Shown here: positions 21,004 through 33,006 of the stretch, piece after piece
Layout of the letters: every line of letters starts with the position of its first letter
How positions within the stretch are numbered: position 1 is the first letter of the stretch
NCBI GenBank assembly: GCA_029959085.1
Contig: JARWIR010000003.1
Location: 24,567,505-24,631,504 of the forward strand
Length of the DNA: 64,000 nt
Direction: 5' to 3'
Source of the DNA: Nemophila menziesii
Taxonomy: Eukaryota; Streptophyta; Magnoliopsida; Boraginales; Hydrophyllaceae
Position numbers and translations under genes: made by a program
Notes under the pieces: model-generated
The model's input: the letters and a program-made list of their open reading frames with translations, nothing else
The model's database searches: none
What the model was told of the DNA's origin: nothing

Positions 21004-22575
21004 TGGTGGTCCTTTGTGTGTTCTAAAATAAATGCAATAAGTAATTGAACCACAACCGCAAGTGTACGGTTTTACCAAGTAATAATAGTGATAACAGACT
21101 CGTTCGCAGGGACGGTTGGTTAACTACAATGCTTATCAAGTAATGATTGGTTGCACTTATGAAAGCAGATAAAAGATATAATGATTGATTGGTTGGTTTG
21201 TATTAATTCTAAGTGATGAAAGACTAAACTAAAAATGCAAACAAATAACAAGACACAAGTAAATGAAGGTAAGACGCAAATATGAGAAGGCAATACTTGA
21301 GAAACGCAAGGGATCCTCCTAATTCTATTTGATAACATATGTTGTTTAAGGGTCAAATTGGTCAATTGACATTGGTCGGGATTCAATAATTCTTGTACCC
21401 CCGTCAGGGTGGACTACAAGACTATTCTAGAGTGTCACTAGTCCCGTCAGGGTAAATATGATCCACTTTCTAATGATTAAGCTAAGTTACCTCATTGGCC
21501 CTAAAATTAACTACGCTCGTCAAAGTCAAATAGTTTCTATTTTATATTGAGTAATTAAGTCCATACCTAAACCCTCCGTCGGGATGATCCACACACCACA
21601 TATGTGGAATAGCCTAGATACTAACACCTGTTCTTAGTTCATGACTCCAAAAACAGTAAATAATCACCAATTACAGAATAATGTAAAAGATCCAATTCGA
21701 TTTATTTAATTAAAACCCAAATTCAAACATATGAAATTCAAAAGAATAGAGATTCACCCGTTATGCATTCTCAAGTACCAAAAGAAATTAGCTCATGCTA
21801 ATAGAAATTAAAACTAAATTAAAAGAAATAGGACTCATAGTATTTTACAGAATTAAAAATAAGAAAGACCTAATTTTCGGAATTAGATTTGGCTGAGAAT
21901 GGAGATATAGACACTCTCCAGCTCTATAGCTTTCTTCTTCTTCCTTCGTTGACTTCTCTCTGATGCTTTTCCTTATGAATAATGAGTTGTATGAAAAATA
22001 GAAGTCAAAAACTCCTTTTATATTAAGAAAAACGGATTAGGCCTTGGTCTTAAGTTTAAGTTAATAATTAAAAGCCCAAGTCCATTTTCTAAGCCCAAAA
22101 TCCCGTAACTGCTGCACCACCTCCACCAAAACAGCTCTAGCCGATTCGTTATAACTCCGATTGACCTAAAATCACTTGCTAAATTTCCGTAACTCGATAA
22201 GGAACATAATCTCTTCAAAGGTCAACGGCTAAATCAACTCGTAAGTGCCTAGAAATCTGAAATCTTTGGACTGTTTTCCAGATTTGCAGCTCCAAATATA
22301 ATTCTTTTCGGGATTTATCTTCACGCTTTGACTCCATATCACGATATTTGAATTTCTTCTCGGATTTCCCTCCTAACTAATATTCAAAACCTACAAACTT
22401 TTCACTAAAATATACAAGATTACGCGCAAAAGTTTAATAAATTAAAAATACTAGAAATGAAATAGGAAATCCAGATTATTGCATTTTTAACTCATAAGTC
22501 TATCAAAATATTCAATTAAACATAAAAAATGATGTCTCCCAAGGGTCTAAAATAAGAACAATTAGGGAGACATCA
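21004..22575 (-). repeat. 5' LTR of element B (1,572 bp)
   Basis: Minus strand TGATGTCTCCC ... GGACCACCA. TATA-like ATATAAAAGG at about 22014-22023 (plus-strand coordinates). Pairs with 12116-13686. The small frames inside it are not genes. Confidence 0.93.
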
Positions 22576-22770
22576 GAGAGCAACTGGCCCACACGCTACA
22601 GATCAGTTGGGTAATGAGAAAGGTGTTTCTGATCCTAATGATGAGGCTAACTTTGAAAAGGAATACTTTAGGATCAGAGGCAAGGTTGGTTCTAGGGTTC
22701 GAGGCAGGGCTAGAAGATGAGGCAGGGGCAGACGACGTAGCAGCCACCCGGAGATGGCTGCGAAACAGAA
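22576..22770 (+). pseudogene. LINE ORF1, C-terminal end
   Basis: Continues ORF1 after the insertion; the first five bases (GAGAG) are the target duplication. Translation is hydrophilic with an Arg/Gly-rich end (QGKVGSRVRGRARR-like), as expected for a LINE ORF1 tail, and stops just before ORF2. Confidence 0.55.
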
Positions 22771-25700
22771 ATGATTACAATTTTCTGGATATGTCAGGGG
22801 ATTCGGGCCCCCTTGATAGTCTAGGTTTTAAAAGTCATGGTGGCTGAACATAGACCCAGTATGGCTTACTTTTGTGAAACAATGATGACTGATGTGGATG
22901 ATCCACTGTTTGCTAGAAACTTGAACTTTGATAACTATTTTGTGGTTAACCCCCAGGGTAGTATGGATCATTCTGGGGGGGGGTTTGTTGGTTTAGAACT
23001 CTACTATTACTCTCACTAATTTGAACTATGGCCCATTTTCTATTACAGTTTTAATTAATGATATTGTATTTTTGTATAATTATGTGTTTGTGCATGCCTA
23101 ACTCTTATAGTGAACGTCAACTCTTACATAATCAACTTATGAGTGGAAATCATTTCACGCAGATCCTATACTAATTATGGGTGACTTTAATGATATCTCA
23201 AATGGGAGCCAGCGGCTTCGCAAGTCCCCTCCCAATCAGCAGCACATGTTAAACTTTGATCTCTTTCTTGCTAATAATATGTTAATTGAAATACATACAT
23301 ACAGAAGCTATTTTACCTGGACCAACAGGAGATCAACGGAAAATAATATTAATAAAAAATTGATAAAGTTTTTTGCGTCGACGGAATGGATTGACAACTT
23401 TCCTAATGCTAACGCATTCTTACCCCCCCCCCCCCCCCCCCACCGACATGGGTTCCGACCACTCGCCTATTGTCCTTTCCCCAAATGGAAAAGGAAGACT
23501 TCATGTGAGAGACACTTTCAATTTGAAACTAACTGGTATACTCATGACCAATGTAGGACCATTATTGCAAACACCTGGGAGGATCAAGTTGAGGACGCCC
23601 ACTCCAGGTAGTCCTACATAAGAGAGCAGCAACTATTCACACATTAACCAACTGGCACAAAATCACTTTCCGTAACAATAAGAGGAAAATTAAGGAACTA
23701 GGACTTCGACTGATTGATATCGCGAATGCACCATTTTCAGAACAAAATCAAGTGGAAGAGAGTCTCATTAAAGAACAACTTGAAATGTATTGGAAAAGGG
23801 GGGAAATTTACTGGGTTGATCGGTCCAGAGATCAATGGATACGATACGGAGACAAAATTACTAAATACTTCTTTGCGCTTACGTCTCAACGCCGGAACTT
23901 CAATAGGATCATGGGCATTCAGAATCAAGATGGGGAGTGGATCCGGTCAGATGAGGAAATTAAATTACAATTTGATAATTTTTACACTAATATACTTAAA
24001 GAACAGGAACCTATGGAGTTGAGCGAGGCATTACGGAATATCTCTTCAAAGGTGACCCCAGAGATGAATGTGAAACTTACGGCCATACCTGATGAGGTCG
24101 AGATTAAACGGGCAGTTTTTGACATGAGTCCTCATAAAGCACCAGGACCTGATGGCTTTAACGAAATTCTTTCAGGAATACTGGGATATTATTGGCCTGG
24201 ACCTAGTTTCACTTGTGAGTGGGTTTTTTTAACAACAGTACTTCCCTTTTCGTGTTGAATGAGACTATGATCATGCTTATTCCTAAAGGGAACATTCAAA
24301 ACAAGGTGGGGGATTATCGACCAATCTCATGTGTCAACTTTGGTTATAATATTATTGCGAAATTTCTGGCTAACAGAATGCATGGTATTATCAATGATAT
24401 CACATCCCCTACACAGTCAATGTTCATTAAAGGGAGGGTCATACATGACAATATTATCATAGCTCAAGAGGTGTCTTTTTTATGACACGTAAACTGAATA
24501 ATAAGGCAAGCTTCGTGGATATTAAATTGGATATGACAAAGACTTGTGACCAGGTACGATGTGACTTTCTAAGACTTTTATTGGTAAAGTTGGTTTTGAC
24601 CAGAAATGGATAGATTGGATATGGAACTGCATTTCTACTGTTACTTTTCAAATTACTGTTAATGGGGAGCGTCAACCTCATTTCAAACCATGGCAGGGTC
24701 TTAGACAAGGAGATCCTCTCTCACCTCTGCTTTTCTCATTACTTACTGAATCTCTCATCTCCATGCTCGAGACAAAAGTGGCGTAGGGGTGTATTACAGG
24801 TATACAGATTACTCGTAACTGCCCTTATCATCTCTCACCTTCTTTTTGCAAACGACTCCCTTTTCTTTTTGTCACTGGACGGACAAGACCTTGAAGAATT
24901 TCAAGAATGTATTGCTACATACTGTTGATGCTCATGTCAGAAGGTGAACTTTCAAAAATCTTTGGTTTGTTTTAGCAAGCAAACCACGGAGAGCGTCTGG
25001 CAGTTGGTCACATCAACGCTACAAATAAAGGAAACGACGTATTTAGGGAAATATATGGGGATTTCGTTATGCCACAAACATTCTAGGATGGAGACATTGT
25101 CTTGGATTGTGGATAAAGTATTCAATAAAGCATAAGGGTGGATTGCGAAACTTCTATCGGAAGGGGGAACAGATATCCTTATCAAAACCGTTTTACAGGC
25201 GATTCCTTGTTATGCTATGTCTATTTTTTTGTTCCATGTTGGATTTTGCAGGAAACTTACATCGATTATTGCTAGATTTTGGTGGAACTCTTTAGTTAAA
25301 CGAAAAATCCACTGCTCGAATAGGATAATATGACGGCGACCAAAGTAGTTGGAGGGATGGATTTTCGGGACCTCAAAAGGGCAAATTCGGCCATGTTAGC
25401 TGCTCAGACCTGGAGGATTTTGTATAACCCAGAATCTCTAGCAGCTTAGGTTCTAAAAGGAATTTACTATTCATATGGTAATTTCTTAGATGTGAAGTTA
25501 CGTCAGAGTCGTACATGGTCATAGGCCAGTTAAATGGAGGGCAGGGACCTTTTCAAAAAACATGGTTTTATTCAAATAGGAAACCGGGAATCGACACATA
25601 TTTGGAAACATAAATGGATACCATTAGGAAAGATTAAAGATCGATCACTGGATACCCTCCTGGAAACAGTTAAGCAGCTTATGACGCAGCAAAAAGACGG

Positions 25701-26905
25701 TTGGGATTGGGATTGGGAGACGATTGACATAGTGCTTCCTCTACCGGTCCAAGGGGAAGTGGCCAAGATTCCTCTTCTAAACGTGGATGATCAAGATACC
25801 TTTACGTGGACTTATTCAAAATTAGGTCAATACACCACTAAATCAGGTTACAAAATTCTCACCCAACTGGGGAATGATGGGACAGCTCAAACCTCAACCA
25901 AGTTGAATTGAATAATCCAAAGTTATGAAATCGTGTTTAGAAATCGAATGTTGCAACTAAAGTTAGATTGATTACGTGGAAGGCGTGCTAGAACATTCTC
26001 CCCACTAAGAAGAACTTATTCGCACGTCACTTTAGCGAAAGAAATAACTACCTTTGGTGTGATAATGCAATTGATACGGTAGTTCATCTCCTTTTATCGT
26101 GCAATTTCTCTAGACAGGTTTGGGCAGGGACGACTATACAAATACGCGTTCCGGAGACGGATTCCCTTTCCATTGGGGATTGGATTACTAGCCTGTGTGA
26201 TAACATGGGAGACATGATCTGGGACCAACATAAATTCATGTCTTACATTCAGATAACTCTATGGAACATCTGGAAATCTAAGATGAAAGCGGTTCACGGA
26301 AACCTACAAATTAAACCTATATATGTTATTCTTGCGATTAATGAGGGTATGAAGACCTCTATGGTATAGGCTGGTAGGATTCTCCACAACCGCCTGATCC
26401 TATTCCACCGGTGCCAGCGACCAATTCGTGGGATCCCGACAAACTCCGTGGAACCCAGTACATTTTTACTTGTGACGCGTCTTTCAAAATTACAGCCGGG
26501 ACAAGTGGGATTGGTATAGTCAAAAGAGATACTTGAATAGGTCAAAGGTTGACTTTTTCTAAAGCCATCTAGACAGATTCGGCAGCGGACGGCAGAGCAA
26601 TTGCATTTCTTGAAGCTACTCAGCTTAGTATGTCCCACTCTGGCCTCAAAACCTTAATCTGTTCAGACAACCTTGATATTATTCAAGGTATCAAGTCGTT
26701 GCCAGCTACGTGGTAAAAAGTCATACCGTATGTCAAGCGGACTCGTAGGATCGCTGAAGAACGCCAGGATCTGTTTTTCAAACATCTTCCGCGTCGACTC
26801 AACGGAATGGCGGACAACGCTACGCGCAAAGCTAAGCAATCGGCTTTAGTGGAGCATGGGCAGCTTGCCCTGGGTTCGTTATTTATGCGACTCGGGATTG
26901 GTTGA
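22771..26905 (+). pseudogene. LINE ORF2 (endonuclease, reverse transcriptase, RNase H)
   Basis: Starts at ATG 22771: MITIFWICQGIRAPLIV, stop (TAG 22822), VLKVMVAEHRPSMAYFCET, the usual N-terminus of the plant LINE endonuclease (normally W-N-C at residues 6-8). Further endonuclease pieces are GDFNDI at 23180 and SDHSPIVLS near 23455, after a run of 19 C. Reverse-transcriptase pieces are SPHKAPGPDGF (24130), DYRPISCVN (24320) and LLFANDSLFF (24845); the last should read A-D-D, so a catalytic Asp is changed to Asn. The zf-RVT region runs about 25800-26120, and RNase H about 26450-26905 (CDASF, ICSDNLDIIQGI, end MRLGIG then TGA 26903-26905). At least a dozen stops and frameshifts. It is the enzyme for target-primed reverse transcription, now dead. 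Confidence 0.85.
23423..23441 (+). repeat. Poly-C run (19 C) inside LINE ORF2
   Basis: Uninterrupted cytosines replacing ORF2 codons ahead of the SDH motif. It may be genuine slippage or a sequencing or assembly artefact. Confidence 0.9.
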
Positions 26906-26952
26906 TAGTTTGTGTAGTGCTCTCCTTTGTTACGAACTTACGATCGACCAAA

Positions 26953-26971
26953 ATATATATATATATATATA
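26953..26971 (+). repeat. (AT)n tract at LINE 3' end
   Basis: Nine to ten AT dinucleotides, 48 bases after the ORF2 stop, probably marking the LINE 3' terminus where a poly-A or simple tail is expected. Confidence 0.8.
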
Positions 26972-27634
26972 ACTTTGATGTTTGAAAAGAAAAAAACTCT
27001 TTCCAGTCTCAATCCACGATGGCGGGCGAGCAGTGATTTCCAAATCACGTCCCTCCGCTTCTCTGCAAAACACCATATTTTGCTTCACCACTCCACTGCC
27101 CTTACGTTGTTGCAACCCAATAACAACAACTATCAAACAGCCTAACAAATATGATCATAAGATCTCAAATGATATGCTTTTTGATGTCCTTTTGAATGTA
27201 AAAGTGTTTATTGTGTTTCCAAAATGTAGCTGCGTGAACTCCTTTCTAAACTTGAGGATCTTAGCCTGGTGATGTTTTTCATGTTTTCACTACTCTTAAC
27301 TTTTGTGTCCCTTGATAATGATATTGATTTTTTGTGTTTTGATTGTATAAACCAAATTATGCTCAAGTTGTTCGATAAAATGGCCGATAGAGTAATTATT
27401 TGGCTCTTAGTTCAGTGTTTCATGTTAAATCATCTTGAATAGAGTCGTCCTCATGAATTAAGTTCCTTTAATTCGAATTATTTTTTGAATAAGTGCGTCT
27501 TTACTGACCTTTCATGCTTATTCATTTTATTTATTTTTTGCTTTATGCTTGTACTTATTGCTTCTATGATTTAATAAGCTACTTAGAAACTCTTTTAACT
27601 CTCTTATTCTATTGTATTGGGGAATTATTTGTAG
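26972..27634 (+). other. Flank upstream of the CSN7 relic, no gene recognised
   Basis: The frame 26982-27272 does not resemble anything I know. Near 27229-27268 an exon-like string (tag then LRELLSKLEDLSL then gtgatg) is open in one frame; I could not assign it to CSN7 or another gene. The rest is AT-rich. Confidence 0.4.
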
Positions 27635-28193
27635 CTTGAAGGAACAAAAAGTTCAGTGCACTTGGTTTTGCTTTGGTTGTTTGCCCATTGAACTTGGAGT
27701 GATTACAAGAGAAATTCTTACATTGGAAAATCTTATAACCCTAAACTGCTAGAAATTATTGATATCTTAGCAGTAATCAAACATGAGATTCGAAAGAGTA
27801 TTTAGTAGGTGTTGTTGATCGCCTTCCACAATTAAGTTGAAGCAACTCACTATGCTTACTCTTGCTAAGACAAACAATGTACAAAGTTTATATTGTTTTA
27901 TTCAATTTATAGTAGTTAATGGTGTGAAATCACTATGTTTGAGATATAACAATTTTTATTATTTATGTTCCCTCTAAAGGTATTGTCATATGAATTGCTG
28001 ATACAAGAGTTGGATATTATAAATGTGCATGAGCTTGAGAATTTTCTCATCAACGAATGCATGTATGTGGTAAGTATTCTTCTGCGACGTAATTTTGTTT
28101 ATGTATTTTTTTATCTCAAAGTAATGATGTATATTTAAGGCATAGTAAGAGAAAACTTAATCAGCTGAGAAAATGCTTAGAGTTACAATTATT
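27635..28193 (+). pseudogene. CSN7: COP9 signalosome subunit 7 (CSN7) pseudogene fragment, four exons
   Basis: CSN7 is a PCI-domain subunit of the COP9 signalosome, which removes Nedd8/Rub1 from cullins. Four exon-like pieces follow the order of plant CSN7. Exon at 27635 (after tttgtag): LEGTKSSVHL...LFAH, stop, TWSDYKR, with TGA 27689-27691 replacing a Gly codon. Near 27814-27878: RLPQLS then, after a small frame-changing deletion, KLKQLTMLTLAKTNN. Exon 27980-28069, flanked by ag and gtaagt: VLSYELLIQELDIINVHELE and NFLINECMYV. From 28140 (after ttaag): GIVRE/GKLNQLRKCLELQ with a one-base deletion. Introns remain, so it is not a processed copy. N- and C-terminal exons were not found. It is either a gene relic in place or a fragment carried here by DNA-level duplication. 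Identification is from memory of the family but several phrases agree in order. Confidence 0.82.
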
Positions 28194-28893
28194 GATCATT
28201 ATACTGCATTTTTTGAATTGTTTTGCAGTAAATTTCCATTTGGCACAACTGCTGGAGAGTTAATTGCAGCATTAGTCCTTGTTTTTGCTGTGTTTTATAG
28301 TGTGAGAAAAGTGCTGAGAAAAGATATTATTCTAGGCTTATGTTGAGATTGAAACAGATCATTGACCTTGAGATTTTTATTAAAATAATTTTTTGTTGAT
28401 GAACATTGGTTTTTTAAATCATGTTGCACTAAACACAGATCGAGGTTATAGATCAACTTTAGCTCTTTGAAAGGGAGATACGGTAGAAAATACACAGGGT
28501 GTTAGGATAAGGTTAACTAACCTTCATCTAATATGAATTCGAATGTGTTATTAATATTTTTAATTTCAAATTCCATTTTTTAATCATTTCATCAGTACTG
28601 TTTATTGGTATTAAGATGGATATATATAACTTATGTAATTGTTGTTAAACAATTACGGGATGTATTCTTTTAGCAACGCGAAAGTTTCTTTTCAATGTTT
28701 TCAAAAGTCAGGTTTCCTATGCATCTCAGAAATATCTGAGTGATCCAATGATACATTTCTGAATTTTCACATTGCGCGAGGAAATAAATATGCATCTATA
28801 TATGTACACACAAATTATCTATAACATTCATATAGATTCAAAATAAAACGCAAAGCATATGAAATAAAGGGAAAAATAAAACCAAGAGACCCT
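28194..28893. other. Intergenic, nothing recognised
   Basis: AT-rich; the frame 28295-28495 (minus) has no known features. The segment ends at the TG of the element D LTR. Confidence 0.5.
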
Positions 28894-30470
28894 TGATGTC
28901 TCATGTTTAGTGATAAAATAACCTTCCCATGAGACGTAATTTTAGGGTCAAAATAGACTAAGTTATTAGATTAATCATTGTAATTTGATATAATACACTT
29001 TCTTCCTTCATTTTTGGAGTTATTGTTACTTTTAGATCTTTTGTGCGTTAATTTTTTGTTTAGTGTGAATATTTTAGGTATATGAATGTTAGGAGGCACC
29101 AAGATGAAGAGAGTGAGTGAATATTCATGTCCAAACCCAAGAAGAAACTTTAAAAGAGCAAAAGGAATCACTTTGGTAAATGTGGAGCAGTTTAGAAGAT
29201 ATCAAATCGTCACTTATTTCAGTATTTGAGGCTTATTAGTGAGTATTCAAGCTTAGTGGTTCAAATAAAAGTTGTGGGTCTTGAAGGCAGCCAAATTTGA
29301 GAAGTTGAAAAAGTGAATTTGGACTTAAGATGAGAAGTTATGGCTGAAATACTAAAGTGGTGTAGTGCTGTCCAGTATTAAGTAAAGTGGATTTAGGCAT
29401 TTTGTTTACTTAAATAAGCTCATATGGGCCTAATCCATTTTCTAAATCTATATAAGCTATTTTCCACCTCATAAATCAACACACAACATTATTTTAAAAG
29501 AGGAGAAATGCTAGAATGCTTGGAAGCAAGGAGCATAAGAGAAGAAGACGAAGGTCTTCCACCATTCTTCAACAATTCAGCACCGAATCATTACAACTAT
29601 TAACGTAATTTTAATTAGTTTTCTTTTATTAGCATTATAAATACCTTTTCAGTTTTTAATTTCCTTAGTTTCATTATAAGCTAAATTTATATTACTTGAC
29701 AATCGTTATTATAGGGATGAACGCTAGTTTTTAATTTATAAACTATTGAATTTGGGATTGTTTAAATTTAAATGAAGTCGGATACTTTTCCATTGACTAT
29801 GTTTTATGCTTATCCACTACTACTCTACTGGCCATTTAGTAATAGGACTTAGTACTTTAAGTTATTCGTTGCAAGACGATAATCCAGGAGAAGGGTTTGA
29901 ATATGGACCTAGGACATAGACTAGTAGTGTGCGTTAGTGAACCTGGCGGTCTTGACTAGCCACGTAGTCATTAGAGTTTACACAGTCAGTCATTTGAAAG
30001 TATTGTAATGTCATTATAACGAGGTCATCAGTACCGTATAATAGCAACAGATCTATCCTGACGGGATTTAGGAAGATGTTAGAACCAGACTAGTGTAAAA
30101 TACCGACTTTGCTCTTAAACAATAGCTTTCGGTTAATGAACCTTGGTGATTCCCTAACGAGACTCAAGTATACATCTCATTTACGTAACTCCCTTTAGTT
30201 AATTTCTAGTTTAAGTTAGTCATCTTTTCAGTTCAATTAGTTAATTACTTTATCATCTCTTGTTTTAGTCATTAAACATTCAAAACCAAACAAATATCTA
30301 CTTTTACTGTTTTAGCAATTAGTTCTACTTTTCGTTTAAACACTTATTCATAACCTCGTAATATCTATGGAGACAAATTCCCAATTTACTTATCTATTAC
30401 TTGGAATGACCCGTATACTTGCGTTGAGTTATTCCTCTTATATTAGTGTCGATTTGTATCACACTCTACA
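28894..30470 (+). repeat. 5' LTR of element D (about 1,577 bp)
   Basis: Begins TGATGTCTC as the C LTR does and shares its 'gagacgtaattttagg' next segment, a TATA box (TATATAAG, 29449-29456), and downstream landmarks such as 'ctatggagacaaattccc' near 30368. The end is set at 'cactctaca' (30470), before the PBS region, and may be off by up to 10 bases. Confidence 0.75.
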
Positions 30471-30484
30471 ACTTACCGAATTTT

Positions 30485-30502
30485 TGGCGCCGCTGTTGGG
30501 GA
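30485..30502 (+). other. Primer-binding site, tRNA-Asp type (element D)
   Basis: TGGCGCCGCTGTTGGGGA; differs from the C site (TGGCGCCGCTGCCGGGGA) by two bases. Confidence 0.8.
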
Positions 30503-30610
30503 TTACATCATTAAGTATCAGTGTTTATTTCATATATTAGAGTTAAATTTTTCTAGATTTATGCTTGTCCTCGTGTTTTTGTTTCTTTCAGGTTTTTTTA
30601 GATTTGGTCT

Positions 30611-31985
30611 ATGATCTCGAACCCCGAGAAATTACTTCGAGATCATAGAAAAATATTAAGGGAAAGAAGCAAGCAAGAAGCTGAGATGGCTCAAAATCTG
30701 ATCAACCCTATTATAGTGGACCCCATAAATCTTCAAAGGGTCTACCTCAACAAGTTTCAAATGCTCAAACCCAACTGGGACAAGAGCCATGGTTCATGCA
30801 GGCTCCCGAATAATAGTCGTTTCGATTACCGGCGTTAATAGTCGTCCCACTAGTAATTCAAGTTACTAGATTCAAACCCGATGCGGGTATTGTTGAATCA
30901 ATTCAGATATTTTGGTAATTTTCGTGGAATGGCTGGTGAAGATGCAGTCGAAGTCGTGCAAAAGTTCATGCAAATATGTGATGCCTACATCACGCAAGGT
31001 GTGACGAGAGAACAGGTGTATCTCATTATGTCTTTGTTTTCCTCACTGGAGCAGCAAGTGAGTAGTTTGATCAACAACCAAGAAACCAAATCACTACGTG
31101 TTTACAATTGCAAACAATGTTCTTTGATCAATACTACACATAAAATGTGAGATTAAATGCATAACTAGACTTGACATCATTTCGTCAAGAATAAGATGAG
31201 TTAGTGGGGACATGTTGGACAAAATTTCAATTGTGTTTAAGGCGAGTTTCGAATCATGGTTACACGCAAGATCATCAAATTTCCATGTTCTATAGAAGCC
31301 TAGATGGAAGATCGAAGAAGGATTTGGATCTCTTGTGTGGAGGAGGATTCTTGATGGTTATGCCAACCCATGCACTAGCTATTATGGGAAAAATTGTGAA
31401 GAATATGATCAAATGGCAAACTGTGAGAACACCAAGTCGATTTTCCAAAGAGGTACATTTCAGTTAGATAATGATATTTCCATAGACACAAAACTCTCTT
31501 TGATGAAAACTGAACTAAAAAACACACGTGAGCATCAAATGAAACAGCTTACATTAACTATCAAGGAAGGGTTCTAAGGTAGAAGACATATGGTAAATGT
31601 TGCATAAAAAACTTATGGGTGTTCAAATTATGGAGTGAATGATCATGGGTGGGAAAGTTGTCGAAGCAATCCAGAGTCTATGATGTTTGTGACCAACTGA
31701 GGTAATTATAATTTGAATGGTTAAGGCTATAGTCAACATAATCGAAACCATCCAGGTTTCCAATACTAAAATCCGAATGGGGCCGCAAATCCAAGTTATG
31801 CATATCAACCGCGACCCCAAGGAATATTTACTAACCATGACCACAAAATCGATACCAAAGGGGACAATACTATGGAAATCAAGCACCAAAACAACCCGTG
31901 CAAGATTCTTATGCTGAGAATCTAAATCAAAAAGCCTTGCCTACTCATCCTCAAGAAGGAGCAATGAGGGACATACATCATACAT
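30611..31985 (+). pseudogene. gag of element D (frameshifted)
   Basis: Starts at ATG 30611 (MISNPEKLLRDHRKILRERS). Continues in shifting frames as FRYFGNFRGMAGEDAVEVVQ, KFMQICDAYITQGVTREQV, then WTKFQLCLRRVSNHGYTQDH, MFYRSLDGRSKKDLDLLCGG, and the knuckle remnant NDHGWESC near 31640. These are the gag-domain landmarks of B and C. Breaks occur near 30836, 31045-31200, 31440-31480 and 31576. It cannot make a full Gag. Confidence 0.8.
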
Positions 31986-32002
31986 GGTAAACACTTGCGT
32001 CC

Positions 32003-33006
32003 ATGGCACAAAAGAGTCAACAAAATCAACAAGCAAACAATGCAAGGATGAACGAGCAATCAGCTGCGTTCACAATCCTCGAAAATCAGGTATCCCAATT
32101 GGCAAAACAGCTAAATCAACGTCCACAAGGACAACTTCCAAATGACATTGAGAATCCAAGACAAAAAGAAAACTATAACGTTGTTGTACTAAGGAGTGGG
32201 AAACAACTACCACCACCTCCTTTTCTGATCATGAAGGAAAAAGATACAACTGTCAAGCCAAAGAAGGTAAACGATATGGTTGAAAAAGAAGTGGAACAGG
32301 TTGTAGTGGAAGACGACGTTAATAAAATACCAGAAAAGAAAAAGGAAAAAGATGAAGTAGTGGAAGAGAAACGCCCTCCTCCACCATTCCCGTCAAGAGT
32401 TCAAAACAATAATAATGACAAAGAGTTTAAGAAGTTTGTGGACATGGTTTTCAAGCTTAACATTCATTTACCATATGTGGAAGTTATTCAAATAATGCCA
32501 AAGTATCTCAAATTTACAAATGATGTACTTCCAAACAAACAGAAATACATTGAGGAAGAGATGGTAGATTTACTAGAGGAGTGCAGCGCTATTTGTCAGA
32601 GTAAGTTCGCACCGAAATTGACAGATCCTGGGACTTTCAATATCCCCATTTCCATTGGTGAAGAATGGAAGGGGAAAGCTTCGTGTGATTTGGGCGCAAG
32701 TATCAATCTAATACCCAAGTCATTGTTCGAGAAGTTAAAAATTGGGAGAGCAAGTCCAACCACCGTGGTCTTGCAAATGGCTGATAAGTCCTTATCCCAT
32801 CCTAAAGGAAAGGTGGAAGATGTCCTCGTTAAGGCAGGTAATTTTATTTTTTCATGTGATTTAATTATTTTTTACTACGACGCGGACAGGAATGTTCACA
32901 TCATCTTGGGAAGACCATTCATAGCCATGGGCGTACTCTTATTGGTGTAGAAAATGAAGAATTAATCATATGTGTTCAAGACGAGGAGGTGAAGTTTAGA
33001 AAATAG
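32003..33006 (+). pseudogene. gag tail and aspartic protease of element D
   Basis: An open frame of 315 codons from 32003, then a frameshift. Residues 1-75 are the gag tail ([32 protein letters not shown]), matching B at 19200-19400. Residues 80-135 are charged linker. From about 200 comes the retropepsin: catalytic loop CDLGASINLIPKSLFEKL with Asp 229, and ILGRPFIAMG at about 301-310. A one- or two-base loss near 32928 ends the frame as VLLLV; the original frame continues TLIGVENEELII...VQDEEVKF to about 33006. The protease would cut Gag-Pol during particle maturation. No pol follows. This copy shows what lies between the gag tail and RT and so supports the deletion inferred in B. Confidence 0.82.

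Larger units (their letters stand above)
12116..22575 (-). mobile_element. Complete Athila-like Ty3/gypsy element B (10,460 bp)
   Basis: Two LTRs (12116-13686 and 21004-22575) in the same orientation bracket a minus-strand body with PBS, gag, a gag-RNase H fusion, integrase, accessory ORF2 and polypurine tract, in that order. The target duplication is GAGAG (12111-12115 and 22576-22580); it lies inside ORF1 of LINE G. The LTRs differ at about a dozen sites in the first 340 bases compared, so B is clearly older than C or F. Coding damage is light: TAA at 19579, TGA at 18949 and TAG at 16288, with frames otherwise continuous. Protease and reverse transcriptase are missing through an in-frame deletion near 19140, so B is non-autonomous. 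Confidence 0.95.
9785..26972 (+). mobile_element. Plant L1-type LINE G, interrupted by element B
   Basis: Two plus-strand blocks, 9785-12115 and 22576-26972, become one LINE of about 6.7 kb when the 10.46 kb element B and one copy of its GAGAG duplication are removed. Order: 5' region, ORF1 with a CCHC knuckle, ORF2 with endonuclease, reverse transcriptase, zinc-finger and RNase H domains, then a 3' UTR ending near a (TA)n run at 26953-26971. Length and order fit full-length plant L1 elements. The left boundary is approximate: possible target duplications ('tttgaaataaaaaaat' near 9760 and 'tttgaaaagaaaaaaa' near 26979) are too low in complexity to prove it. Many stops and frameshifts show it is long dead. 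Confidence 0.8.
28894..33006 (+). mobile_element. Athila-like element D, 5' part (LTR, PBS, gag, protease)
   Basis: Plus-strand relative of C with a 5' LTR beginning TGATGTCTCATG, a degenerate tRNA-Asp PBS, a decayed gag and a gag-tail/protease frame ending near 33006. No reverse transcriptase, RNase H, integrase or 3' LTR follows before element C, so the copy is truncated. The many frameshifts in gag show that it is older than C and F. Its right boundary is only known as the last recognisable coding sequence. Confidence 0.8.

Noticed and set aside
26927..27272. Frames of 72-96 codons after the LINE 3' end as a 5' exon of the CSN7 relic
   Set aside because: The translation does not match the CSN7 N-terminus as I know it; only the pieces from 27635 on do.
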